Assembly: GCA_934477985.1 (NCBI GenBank)
Contig: CAKSOR010000036.1
Coordinates: 1-12,484 of the forward strand
Direction: 5' to 3'
DNA length: 12,484 bases
Origin: an uncultured Eubacteriales bacterium
GTDB taxonomy: Bacteria > Bacillota > Clostridia > Oscillospirales > CAG-272
Part shown: positions 1 through 6,713 of the stretch, one piece after another
Layout of the letters: each line of letters starts with the position of its first letter
Position numbering within the stretch: the stretch's first letter is position 1
The notes under the pieces: model-generated
The model's database searches: none
The model's input: only the letters and a program-made list of their open reading frames with translations
What the model was told of the DNA's origin: nothing
Program-made: the position numbers and the translations under genes

Positions 1-1
1 T

Positions 2-202
2 GACAGCATGGTGCGGCTCTCGGCACTTGTAAGGAACCTTTCCGGGATGGGAAAGATAATTTTCATCGTGACGCACGACTATGAATTTGTCTGCCGCACC
101 TGCGAGCGAGTGCTTTTCCTTGACGGCGGCGGGGTCAGGAAAGATCTGACACTGAGTAAATACAATCTTTTCAGGGTAAAGGAAATTTTCGATGTGAAGT
201 GA
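2..202 (+). CDS. ECF-type ABC transporter ATP-binding protein, C-terminal fragment
   Basis: The frame is open from the window edge and ends at TGA 200-202, so only about the last 66 residues are present. They begin D-S-M, apparently just after the Walker B/D-loop region (off window), and contain IIFIVTHDYEFVCRTCERV. This is the H-loop (switch histidine) segment of ABC ATPases in the form typical of energy-coupling-factor (cobalt/vitamin, CbiO/EcfA-like) transporters. Such subunits hydrolyse ATP at the inner membrane face to drive uptake of vitamins or metal ions. Walker A, Q-loop and signature motifs lie outside the window, so the substrate cannot be named. The gene converges on the minus-strand hsp20 gene. 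The ECF assignment rests on the H-loop context only; another ABC importer family is possible. Confidence 0.75.
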   Translation, partial: DSMVRLSALVRNLSGMGKIIFIVTHDYEFVCRTCERVLFLDGGGVRKDLTLSKYNLFRVKEIFDVK

Positions 203-210
203 AAAAGATA

Positions 211-251
211 AAAAAAACGCCCCCGCCGTCCGTTTCCGGACGGCGGGGGCG
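211..251 (-). terminator. Rho-independent terminator of hsp20
   Basis: A 15-bp perfect GC-rich stem has arms CGCCCCCGCCGTCCG at 218-232 and its complement at 237-251, with loop TTTC. On the minus strand it is followed by seven T (A211-217 on plus), the classic layout for terminating the hsp20 transcript. On the plus strand no T run follows, but the stem may still slow readthrough from the convergent ABC gene. Confidence 0.9.
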
Positions 252-285
252 ACCCGTCAGTCAGTCGGATTTGTCTCCGACCGGG

Positions 286-714
286 TTATTCGATCGCGAT
301 TGAGCTTCCCGAGGCGAGCTTCTTCGGCTCCTCCTTCGGTACGTTGATCGTCAAGACGCCCGACTCGTACTTAGCCTTGACGTTCTCGGGCTTTACATCG
401 CCCACGAAGAAGCTGCGCTGGCAGACTCCCGCGTAACGCTCCCTGCGGATGACGTGTCCCTTCTTGTCTTCCTCGTCCTTGTCGAGACCCTTCTGGGCGG
501 TGATGGTCAGATAACCATCCTTGATGTCGAGGTTAATCTCGTCCTTCTTGAAGCCGGGCAGATCGACCGCCAGCTCATAATTGCCGTCTTTCTCGTTGAT
601 GTCGGTCTTCATCAGGTTCTTCGCGTTCTTTCCGTAGAGCGGATTGTGCGCTCCGAAGAAGTTGTCCTCGAAAAGATCATCGAACATATTTTCACCGAAA
701 ATGCTGGGTAACAT
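286..714 (-). CDS. hsp20: Hsp20/alpha-crystallin family small heat shock protein
   Basis: A 142-residue ATP-independent chaperone that should bind unfolding proteins in the cytoplasm as large oligomers and hold them for DnaK/ClpB-type refolding. The N-terminus MLPSIFGENMFDDLFED is typical of clostridial Hsp20. The alpha-crystallin domain covers roughly residues 34-127, with the conserved GVL at 119-121 (ESGVLTINVPK), and an I-A-I (IXI) oligomerisation motif sits at 139-141. The ATG at 714 is chosen because GGAGG (plus 723-727) lies 8 bases upstream. The longer frame opening at a GTG at 831 has a low-complexity, lysine-rich extension without family resemblance and would place the SD inside the gene. 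The gene is monocistronic, divergent from the PucR-type regulator, and followed by a strong terminator. Confidence 0.95.
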   Translation of the reverse strand: MLPSIFGENMFDDLFEDNFFGAHNPLYGKNAKNLMKTDINEKDGNYELAVDLPGFKKDEINLDIKDGYLTITAQKGLDKDEEDKKGHVIRRERYAGVCQRSFFVGDVKPENVKAKYESGVLTINVPKEEPKKLASGSSIAIE

Positions 715-769
715 AATGAATTCCTCCACTTTGTATCTATAATTAAGTCCCGCGGAATCATTTGCCGCG
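715..769 (-). promoter_or_regulatory. Possible RNA-thermometer-like fold at the hsp20 start
   Basis: In the hsp20 mRNA leader, AAUGAUUCC (plus 762-754) can pair with GGAAUUCAUU (plus 724-715), giving 9 bp with one bulged U. This would cover the last two G of the Shine-Dalgarno and the whole spacer to the AUG. A competing hairpin CGCGG/CCGCG (plus 769-765 with 755-751) uses part of the same upstream arm. The pairing is seen in sequence; a temperature-sensing role is inference. Confidence 0.3.
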
Positions 770-897
770 AGTGGCTTTGCGATATTTTTTTGTGCGCCTA
801 CAGCGCTTTTTTTCTTATCCGCGTTCCTCACGCCTTTGCCTTACTCTGCTTTGATCATCCTCCTGAGCTCTTTGCTCTTAATCTTTTTTACATATAT

Positions 898-926
898 ATT
901 TTACCTCTTTTCCCTATAAAAAACAA
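898..926 (-). promoter_or_regulatory. Candidate sigma-A promoter for hsp20
   Basis: On the minus strand TTGTTT (plus 926-921), a 17-base spacer, then TAAAAT (plus 903-898). It would give a leader of about 180 nt before the ATG at 714. No CIRCE (TTAGCACTC-N9-GAGTGCTAA) or CtsR site was seen, so any heat control must use another route. Confidence 0.45.
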
Positions 927-934
927 GACGCCTG

Positions 935-943
935 TGGTACAAT
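935..943 (+). promoter_or_regulatory. Extended -10 promoter of the PucR-type regulator
   Basis: TGG-TACAAT is an extended -10 (TGn plus five of six consensus bases) with no convincing -35 at 16-18 bases upstream. Transcription would begin near 950, about 40 nt before the ATG at 989. Confidence 0.5.
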
Positions 944-957
944 AAAAAAAGAAATAA

Positions 958-972
958 TGTGCTGTCAGCACA
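958..972 (+). promoter_or_regulatory. 15-bp perfect palindrome, candidate operator
   Basis: TGTGCTG-T-CAGCACA: seven-base arms around a single central T. It lies between the -10 box and the ribosome binding site of the PucR-type gene, at about +8 to +22. That is a natural place for autorepression by the gene's own product or for a short leader hairpin. Which regulator binds is not shown. Confidence 0.5.
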
Positions 973-988
973 AATCACGGAGGGAATC

Positions 989-2191
989 ATGGAATCATCA
1001 GAAAACCGCGAGGTTGGCGCGCTTCTTTCAGAGTTCCTTGCGATCGACGACCTTAAAAAGCTCGCCGCCGATGCCGGGACGCTGCTTGACTGCCCGATTA
1101 TCGTCATCGACGACACTTACCATGTCAGCGCGCACTATCTGCCGCTCGGCTTTTCCGACAAGCTGTTCTGCGACGCGGTGCGCCAGGGCGTCATAACCTG
1201 TGAAGCCGGGGCGCTCATAGTGGAAAGTCCAGCGCTAGTCGCCGGAAACTCCGACTATATCTCGTTCGGCGAGAGCCCCTACCGCCGCCGCTTCAGTCCG
1301 CTTGTCAGCGCGGGAGTCAGACTCGGCTACCTTATCTGCGTGGACGTCAATGGTGAGCTTGAAAAGATACCTGACGCGACCTGGAAGCTCGTTGAGGCTA
1401 TCCTCGCGAAGCAGCTGTTCGTCGAGGCGAGCCGCCAGGACAAGCCGTTCGAGACGGCTGAGGACATCCTGATGCGCCTTCTTGACGGCGGATTCACCTC
1501 GGCGGCTTATTACCGCCTCCAGACCGCGAACACCTATCTCGCCGATCTGAAGCCATCCGCCTTCGCGCTCATCGAGCTTATCGGCGGAAATCACCCCGGC
1601 AGGGCGCACCTGCGCGACGAGCTGAACTCCCGTTTCCCCGACTCGCACCCGTTCCTCTATCAGAGCAGCGTTTTTCTGTTTCTGAAGAGTGAGCGTGAGA
1701 CGGCGATATTCGGCTCGCTCGCTGAGGAGTTCGGGCTGAAGGTCATCATCTCAGAACCGATCGACGACATCATGCGGCTGCCGATACTCTACAGAACCGC
1801 GCGCGAGGCGCTTGAGCTGATGCTCGACGACCGTTTCACCGGCGGGAACGTCCGCCGCGTCGAGGAGATGAGGTTCCCGCTGCTCTTAAAGAAGCCCGGC
1901 GATCGCGGCGATCTCATACCGCCTGAGCTGCGCAGGCTCGAAAAGCACGATAAGGACAAGGGAACTCAGTTTCTCGAGACGCTTTACTGGTATCTCTGCT
2001 GCGACCGCTCGCTCGCGAGAACCGCCGACAGGCTCTTCACGCACCGCAACACGATACTCTACCGCGTCCGGAAAATTCAGGATGACTTCGGTCTGTGTCT
2101 CGACGAGGGCACGCACGCCGAAACTCTGCTCGGGGTGTCAGCGCTGTTGTTCAAGGAAAAGGGCGCGGAGTTCTTCATGGGCGGGGAATAA
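989..2191 (+). CDS. PucR/CdaR-family transcriptional regulator
   Basis: A 400-residue cytoplasmic DNA-binding regulator. The C-terminal helix-turn-helix of the PucR family is clear at about residues 329-375: LYWYLCCDRSLARTADRLF followed by THRNTILYRVRKIQ. In this family that segment pairs a cryptic HTH with an RNTxxYR signature. The N-terminal 160 residues look like a GAF/PAS-like ligand domain (CPIIVIDDTYHVSAHY near 35-50), and the middle resembles the CdaR GGDEF-like fold without its catalytic motif. Relatives control purine, sugar-diacid or amino-acid catabolism; the ligand here is unknown and no catabolic gene adjoins. ATG 989 is chosen over the in-frame ATG 959 because CGGAGGG (978-984) sits just before it. 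It diverges from hsp20 and is followed by a separate promoter for ppx. Confidence 0.85.
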   Translation: MESSENREVGALLSEFLAIDDLKKLAADAGTLLDCPIIVIDDTYHVSAHYLPLGFSDKLFCDAVRQGVITCEAGALIVESPALVAGNSDYISFGESPYRRRFSPLVSAGVRLGYLICVDVNGELEKIPDATWKLVEAILAKQLFVEASRQDKPFETAEDILMRLLDGGFTSAAYYRLQTANTYLADLKPSAFALIELIGGNHPGRAHLRDELNSRFPDSHPFLYQSSVFLFLKSERETAIFGSLAEEFGLKVIISEPIDDIMRLPILYRTAREALELMLDDRFTGGNVRRVEEMRFPLLLKKPGDRGDLIPPELRRLEKHDKDKGTQFLETLYWYLCCDRSLARTADRLFTHRNTILYRVRKIQDDFGLCLDEGTHAETLLGVSALLFKEKGAEFFMGGE

Positions 2192-2233
2192 GCGTGTCGT
2201 CGAAAAATTTTCGCGGATTTTCCGCAAAGCTGA

Positions 2234-2261
2234 TTCAGAATTTACATTTATAGGGTATAAT
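2234..2261 (+). promoter_or_regulatory. Promoter of the ppx-ppk1 operon
   Basis: TTCAGA (2234-2239), a 16-base spacer, and a perfect TATAAT (2256-2261). The start would be near 2268, leaving a 70-nt leader before ppx that contains a small ORF. No clear terminator separates this from the upstream regulator gene. Confidence 0.65.
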
Positions 2262-2290
2262 ATTAAAGATAAACGAAAGAGGTAATCAAC

Positions 2291-2335
2291 ATGCTTTATG
2301 AAGCTGTGTATAATCCGACAGGGGAGGATGACTGA
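2291..2335 (+). CDS. Possible 14-residue leader peptide upstream of ppx
   Basis: ATG 2291 to TGA 2333-2335 encodes MLYEAVYNPTGEDD. It has its own good ribosome binding site (AAAGAGG, 2276-2282, 8 bases from the ATG) and lies about 23 nt after the predicted transcription start. The ppx Shine-Dalgarno (GGGGAGG, 2321-2327) is inside this ORF, and the stop is two bases before the ppx ATG. Translation of one could therefore affect the other. No known peptide is recognised; it may be chance. Confidence 0.35.
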   Translation: MLYEAVYNPTGEDD

Positions 2336-2337
2336 GA

Positions 2338-3261
2338 ATGAAACAGGGGATAATAGACATCGGCTCAAACTCGATAAGACTCACGCTCTACGAGACCGAT
2401 GGTCAGAATTTCAGAGTGCTTTTCCGCGAGAAGGTCATGGCTGGACTCGCCGGATACGTTGAGAACGGCGCGCTCAGCGCCGAGGGAATCGAATGCGCCT
2501 GCGCCGGGCTTATGAAGTTCCGCGGGATACTGAACACTCTCGGGATCGAAAATGTCAGGGTCTTCGCGACCGCGTCGCTGCGCAACATCTCGAACACAAG
2601 GCAGGCGCTCTCGGTAATCGAGGCGGCGACCGGATTCACGATTGAGGTCATAAGCGGCGAGGAAGAGGCGCTCCTCGGCTACACCGGCGCTATGCTCGAG
2701 CTGCATATATCGGGCGGCGCGTTCATCGACGTCGGCGGCGCGAGCACCGAGGTCGTCACCTTCGACGACCGGAAACCGGAGGAGCTGACGAGCTTTCCGA
2801 TAGGCTCACTCAGTCTCTACCGCCGCTGCGTGAAGAAGATTCTCCCCGGCGAGGGCTCGCTGAAAAGGCTTCACGGCGAGATAAAGAAGAACATCGGCGG
2901 CAGAGATGAGCGGCTCGGTTCGCGCCCGCTGGTGATCGGCGTCGGCGGAACAGCCCGCGCCGCCATGAACCTCGCGCGGCATTATTACGGAATATCCGGC
3001 GACTGCCGCAGCATGACTTCCGGGCAGCTTGACGGACTCTGCGATTTCCTGTGCGGAGGCACTAAGGAAGCGAGCGATCTCATCCTGCGGCTCGAGGCTG
3101 ACCGCGTCCACACGATAGTGCCGGGACTTATGATTCACCGCCACGTTTTCCACATTTTCCATGCCGAGCAGTTGGTTGTCAGCGGCTACGGCGTGAGAGA
3201 GGGCTACTTATGCAAACGAATACTGATGAGCGATACCTCTTCACACAAAACCGCGAACTGA
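2338..3261 (+). CDS. ppx: Ppx/GppA family exopolyphosphatase
   Basis: A 307-residue enzyme of the ASKHA fold that removes terminal phosphate from inorganic polyphosphate and/or hydrolyses pppGpp. The phosphate-1 loop GIIDIGSNSIRLTLYE is at residues 4-19, FATASLRNISN is near 81-91, SGEEEALLGYTGAM follows, the phosphate-2 segment FIDVGGASTEVVTF is near 129-142, and IGVGGTARAAMNLAR is near 200-214. Length fits the short catalytic form without the C-terminal HD-like domain of E. coli PPX/GppA. ATG 2338 has GGGGAGG 10 bases upstream. The 3' end overlaps ppk1 by 52 bp, so polymer degradation and synthesis are encoded as one unit. PPX versus GppA preference cannot be read from sequence alone. Confidence 0.93.
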   Translation: MKQGIIDIGSNSIRLTLYETDGQNFRVLFREKVMAGLAGYVENGALSAEGIECACAGLMKFRGILNTLGIENVRVFATASLRNISNTRQALSVIEAATGFTIEVISGEEEALLGYTGAMLELHISGGAFIDVGGASTEVVTFDDRKPEELTSFPIGSLSLYRRCVKKILPGEGSLKRLHGEIKKNIGGRDERLGSRPLVIGVGGTARAAMNLARHYYGISGDCRSMTSGQLDGLCDFLCGGTKEASDLILRLEADRVHTIVPGLMIHRHVFHIFHAEQLVVSGYGVREGYLCKRILMSDTSSHKTAN

Positions 3262-5333
3262 GCTGGCTGCGCTTTGACCGGCGCGTTCTCGAGGAGGCGA
3301 AGGACAGTTCTGTCCCGGAGCTTGAGCGGCTGAGATTCGTCTCGATCTTCTCGAGCAATCTCGATGAGTTCTTCATGGTGCGTGTCGGAAGTCTTTTCGA
3401 CATCGAACGGATGAGCCCGGATGACATCGACAACAAGACCGGCATGACCGCGAAAAAGCAGTTGAAGGCGATCTACCGCGCGATCCCGGAGCTGCTCAGG
3501 ATGAAAAAGCATGTATATAATGATGTAATGGACGCTCTCTCGCGCGAGGGAGTGCGCGACGTGCCGCACGGTGAGCTCTCGGACCGCGACAGGAGCTTTG
3601 TCGGGCATTTTTTCCGATTCGACATGCTGCCGCTCCTGACGCCGATGATCATCGCGCCGAACCACCCGGCGACGCACTTTGTCAATAAACGCCTCTACGC
3701 CGCGGCTATGCTCGAGAACAAGAAGGGGCACAGGTCGATAGGCATCGTGCCCGTACCGTCCGGAATTCCGCCGTTTGTGTCACTCGAGGACAGAAAGCGC
3801 TTTGTGAGGTCAGAGAACATTCTCCTGCACCGTCTGCCGGAGCTTTTCTGCTCGTACACCGTGAAGGAGAGCTGTGTCTTCGCCGTCACGCGCAACGCCG
3901 ACATCAGCTTCGACGAGGAAAAATTCGAGGACAGCGAGGAAGACCTCCGCCGCCAGATGAAAAAGCTGCTCAAGCAGCGCGACCAGCTGTCGGTCGTCCG
4001 GCTCGAGCTCAGCCGAAAGCTCACGCCGGAGTTCAGGGAGAAGTTGTCGGACATAGTCAAGGTCGAGACGAAGCAGGTCTTCGTCGACACCTGCCCGCTC
4101 AATATGGGCTACGTTTCAAAGCTGATAGACGCGATCCCGCCTGAGCTTTCGAAAAAGCTCACCTATCCGCCGTACAGCGGGCGTTTTGCCGAGGACTTAC
4201 TGGCTGATCAGCCGCTGATACCGCAGATTCGAAAGAAGGACAGGATGCTCTTCTACCCATACGATTCGGTCGAGCCCTTTCTGCGGCTTCTCAGCGAGGC
4301 GGCGCAGGACCCGCGGGTCGTCTCGATAAAGATAGCAATTTACCGTCTGGCGTCGTCGTCAAAGATCGCGCAGACGCTCTGCCAGGCGGCGAGAAACGGC
4401 AAGGAAGTGCTTGTCCTGATGGAGCTGCGCGCGAGATTCGACGAGGAGAACAATCTCGCCTGGTCGACGATGCTCGAGGAATCTGGCTGTCAGGTCATCT
4501 ACGGCATGGAGGGCTTCAAGTGCCACAGCAAGATCTGCCTGATAACTCTGCGCGACCGCGACCGGACGAGCTGCGTCACTCAGATCGGCACGGGAAACTA
4601 CAACGAGAAAACCAACGCGATGTACACCGACCTCAGTCTGATGACCGCCGACCGCGCGATCGGCGAGGACGCCGCGGCGTTCTTCCGTAACATGCTGACC
4701 GGCAGGCTCGACGGCGAGTATTCTGAGCTTCGCGTCTCGCCGTTCGGGATAAAGTCGATGCTGCTTCAGAACATCGACCGCCAGATAAGGCTTGGGGAAG
4801 GCGGCTACGTCCGGATAAAAGCTAACGCCGTCACCGAGCGCGAGGTCATCGACAAGCTGGTTGAGGCGTCGCGCGCGGGAGTCAGAGTCGAGCTTATAAT
4901 TCGCGGAATCTGCTGTATTCTGCCGGGAATTCCGGGATATACCGAGAACATCCATGTGACGAGCATCGTCGGGCGCTTTCTGGAGCACGGACGCGTTTAC
5001 CAGTTCGGAAAGGGCGCCGGCGCCGGATATTATATCTCGTCAGCCGATCTTATGACGCGTAACCTCAACCGCCGGGTCGAGATAGCTTGCCCGGTGCGCG
5101 ACGCACACATACGCGCGCAGCTTGAATGGATGCTCGCGCAGCAAAGCGACAACGTGAAGGCGGGCACGATGCTTCCGGACGGCTCTTATGAGCGCAAGCG
5201 CGGCGATCAGCCGCTCGACTCGCAGGAGTATTTCATGGAGCGCTCGCCGCATATAAAAGCCGCTGAAAGCAGAGAGTCCGAGGAAATCTCAAGGCGGGTG
5301 CGCGAGCTTATCGACAGGTATTTCTGGGAATGA
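3210..5333 (+). CDS. ppk1: Polyphosphate kinase 1
   Basis: A 707-residue PPK1, full length for the family, which reversibly transfers the ATP gamma-phosphate to a growing polyphosphate chain through a phosphohistidine. The N-terminal domain opens with NRELSWLRFDRRVLEEA (14-30) and SNLDEFFMVRVG (49-60). The catalytic domains contain SIKIAIYRL (372-380), the catalytic histidine context EGFKCHSKICL (His439) and IGTGNYNEKTN (459-469). The second conserved histidine is at EHGRVYQFG (His593), and MTRNLNRRVEIACPV closes the core. His439 and His593 correspond to E. coli His435 and His592. ATG 3210 has AGAGGG six bases upstream and lies inside the ppx reading frame, implying translational coupling. 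A stem-loop follows 43 bases after the stop. Confidence 0.97.
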   Translation: MQTNTDERYLFTQNRELSWLRFDRRVLEEAKDSSVPELERLRFVSIFSSNLDEFFMVRVGSLFDIERMSPDDIDNKTGMTAKKQLKAIYRAIPELLRMKKHVYNDVMDALSREGVRDVPHGELSDRDRSFVGHFFRFDMLPLLTPMIIAPNHPATHFVNKRLYAAAMLENKKGHRSIGIVPVPSGIPPFVSLEDRKRFVRSENILLHRLPELFCSYTVKESCVFAVTRNADISFDEEKFEDSEEDLRRQMKKLLKQRDQLSVVRLELSRKLTPEFREKLSDIVKVETKQVFVDTCPLNMGYVSKLIDAIPPELSKKLTYPPYSGRFAEDLLADQPLIPQIRKKDRMLFYPYDSVEPFLRLLSEAAQDPRVVSIKIAIYRLASSSKIAQTLCQAARNGKEVLVLMELRARFDEENNLAWSTMLEESGCQVIYGMEGFKCHSKICLITLRDRDRTSCVTQIGTGNYNEKTNAMYTDLSLMTADRAIGEDAAAFFRNMLTGRLDGEYSELRVSPFGIKSMLLQNIDRQIRLGEGGYVRIKANAVTEREVIDKLVEASRAGVRVELIIRGICCILPGIPGYTENIHVTSIVGRFLEHGRVYQFGKGAGAGYYISSADLMTRNLNRRVEIACPVRDAHIRAQLEWMLAQQSDNVKAGTMLPDGSYERKRGDQPLDSQEYFMERSPHIKAAESRESEEISRRVRELIDRYFWE

Positions 5334-5376
5334 GACCGAACCTGAGACATTGAGACAAAAAGATCGGAAATAATTC

Positions 5377-5415
5377 CGGAACAGCCCCGCCGGTTAATAC
5401 GGCGGGGCTGTTCCG
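5377..5415 (+). terminator. Terminator-like hairpin after ppk1
   Basis: A 16-bp perfect stem with arms CGGAACAGCCCCGCCG (5377-5392) and its complement (5400-5415), loop GTTAATA. No T run follows on plus, and only a patchy A-rich stretch precedes it, so it is either a weak or factor-assisted terminator or a 3'-end protecting structure for the ppx-ppk1 mRNA. Confidence 0.6.
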
Positions 5416-5465
5416 CGCTCCGGGCGTTCTGTGGTGAGTCCGTGCTCAGAAAATACAGACGGGAG

Positions 5466-5494
5466 TGGACAAATCGGGAAAAATATGTTATAAT
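5466..5494 (+). promoter_or_regulatory. Strong distal promoter upstream of the sensor kinase gene
   Basis: TGGACA (5466-5471), a 17-base spacer, then TATAAT (5489-5494) preceded by TGT, an extended -10. It is one of the best sigma-A matches in the window. Its transcript would start near 5501, about 150 nt before the kinase ATG, so it either makes a long leader or a short non-coding RNA. Confidence 0.6.
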
Positions 5495-5559
5495 ATATGA
5501 CAGACAGCTGCGGCAATAAAAATCACCGCCATATGAATAAAATGTCGACGCAATGTAAA

Positions 5560-5585
5560 ATACCGCGAAAAAATGTGCGCGGTAT
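5560..5585 (+). promoter_or_regulatory. Inverted repeat ATACCGCG-N10-CGCGGTAT, candidate operator
   Basis: Eight-base perfect arms at 5560-5567 and 5578-5585. The centre is about 46 bases before the proximal -10 (5619), near -58 of its start site, where a response-regulator dimer could act as an activator. It could equally form a hairpin in the transcript from the distal promoter. No T run follows, so it is not a classical terminator. Confidence 0.4.
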
Positions 5586-5615
5586 AAGTTCTTTGCCGCT
5601 TTTTTGCCGGATATA

Positions 5616-5624
5616 TGCTATAAT
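5616..5624 (+). promoter_or_regulatory. Proximal extended -10 promoter of the two-component operon
   Basis: TGC-TATAAT is a consensus -10 with the TGn extension. No good -35 is seen at 16-18 bases, which fits a promoter that is activator-dependent or relies on the extended -10. The start would be near 5631, 21 nt before the kinase ATG. Confidence 0.55.
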
Positions 5625-5651
5625 ATTTATCGACAGAAGGAGAACACAGAA

Positions 5652-6713
5652 ATGACTATATTAAAAAAAATCCTGAAAAATCTGCTCATATCGCTGGTCT
5701 CTTTGTCAGCCGCGTGCGCGATAGGCGTTGTGCTTCAGTGGATTGACGTCGATGAGCACATATCGACGATCTTTGTTTTCGCTGTTTTCATCATCTCGCT
5801 CCACACAGAAGGATACATATGGGGGATTCTGTCCGCGTTTGTAAGTCCGGTTGTGATAAATTTCATATTCACATATCCGTTCCTGGGGTTCGATTTCATA
5901 ACTCCCGGCAATGCTATTTCAGCCGGCATCATGCTGTGCATCGCGGTATTCACCGGAATGATGACGACAAAGGTCAAGACCTATGAGGAGACAAAGGCGG
6001 AAGGCGAACGCGAGAAGACGCGCGCCAATCTGCTCCGCGCCGTCTCACACGACCTGCGCACGCCGCTGACGTCGATCTACAGCGCAAGCTCGCTTTTGCG
6101 CGACGGAAAGGAGACTCTGTCGGAAGAGCGGAAGGAGACGATCCTTACAAATATTCAGACAGATTCGGAATGGCTCATCCGCATGGTTGAGAACCTTCTG
6201 TCAGTCACCAGGATCGACAACGAGACAATGAAGATAAACAAGACTCCGACGATACTTGACGAGCTTATAGATTCGTCGATTACGAAATTCCGCCAGCGCT
6301 ATCCCGGGCAGGATGTCGACGTGACAATGCCGCCTGAGATAGTGGTCGTGGCGGTCGACTCGATACTCATCGAGCAGGTCATCCTGAATCTTTTGGAGAA
6401 TGCCGTCTGCCACGCGGATGGGATGACGAAGCTGTCGCTCAGAGTCTTCACCAAGGCGGATAATGTGGTATTTGAGGTCGAGGACAACGGCCGCGGAATA
6501 GAGGAAAGCAGGCTGAAAACCCTCTTTTCGGGCGGCAGCGCGGAACAGCGCGACATGGCGGGACCGAAACGCTACGCCGGAATCGGACTGTCGGTGTGCG
6601 CCACAATCATCAAAGCGCATGGCGGAACGATCACGGCTGAAAACCGCAATGGCAGCGGCGCGCTTTTCCGCTTCACCCTGAAAAAGGAGAAAAATACAGA
6701 TGACAAGCAATAA
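5652..6713 (+). CDS. DUF4118-type sensor histidine kinase, KdpD C-terminal-like
   Basis: A 353-residue inner-membrane kinase. Four hydrophobic segments at about residues 11-30, 38-51, 55-75 and 87-104 form a DUF4118-like sensor block. The HisKA H-box AVSHDLRTPLTSI follows (phosphoacceptor His133), then the HATPase domain with N-box ILNLLENAVCHA (Asn250), G1 DNGRG (278-282) and G2 GIGLSVC (310-316). The layout matches the C-terminal half of KdpD; the cytoplasmic KdpD and USP domains that should come first are absent. ATG 5652 is chosen for AAGGAG at 5637-5642; an in-frame ATG at 5604 lies upstream of the -10 box. The gene overlaps the response-regulator gene by 14 bp. It may sense potassium or envelope state, but no kdpFABC or trk gene is present to support this. 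Confidence 0.88.
   Translation: MTILKKILKNLLISLVSLSAACAIGVVLQWIDVDEHISTIFVFAVFIISLHTEGYIWGILSAFVSPVVINFIFTYPFLGFDFITPGNAISAGIMLCIAVFTGMMTTKVKTYEETKAEGEREKTRANLLRAVSHDLRTPLTSIYSASSLLRDGKETLSEERKETILTNIQTDSEWLIRMVENLLSVTRIDNETMKINKTPTILDELIDSSITKFRQRYPGQDVDVTMPPEIVVVAVDSILIEQVILNLLENAVCHADGMTKLSLRVFTKADNVVFEVEDNGRGIEESRLKTLFSGGSAEQRDMAGPKRYAGIGLSVCATIIKAHGGTITAENRNGSGALFRFTLKKEKNTDDKQ

Noticed and set aside
454..711. 85-codon plus-strand frame inside hsp20
   Set aside because: It is an antisense shadow of a clear Hsp20 gene, with no SD and no family match.
715..831. Longer hsp20 start at a GTG (831) adding 39 residues
   Set aside because: The extension is unlike the family, and a good SD points to the ATG at 714.
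836..870. Short minus-strand ORF MIKAE after an AGGAGG in the hsp20 leader
   Set aside because: The SD abuts the ATG with no spacing, and the five-codon ORF has no support.
959..988. Earlier ATG (959) for the PucR-type regulator
   Set aside because: It lies within the palindrome, has no SD, and would put the real SD inside the gene.
2201..2225. Two small dyads after the PucR-type gene (CGAAAA/TTTTCG and GCGGA/TCCGC) as a terminator
   Set aside because: The stems are only 5-6 bp and no T run follows; too weak to call.
5501..5651. c-di-AMP (ydaO) riboswitch before a potassium-type sensor gene
   Set aside because: None of the conserved ydaO core segments could be found in the leader.
5533..5655. 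40-codon ORF ending in ATGA overlap with the kinase start
   Set aside because: There is no ribosome binding site, and its frame runs through the inverted repeat and the proximal promoter; probably chance.
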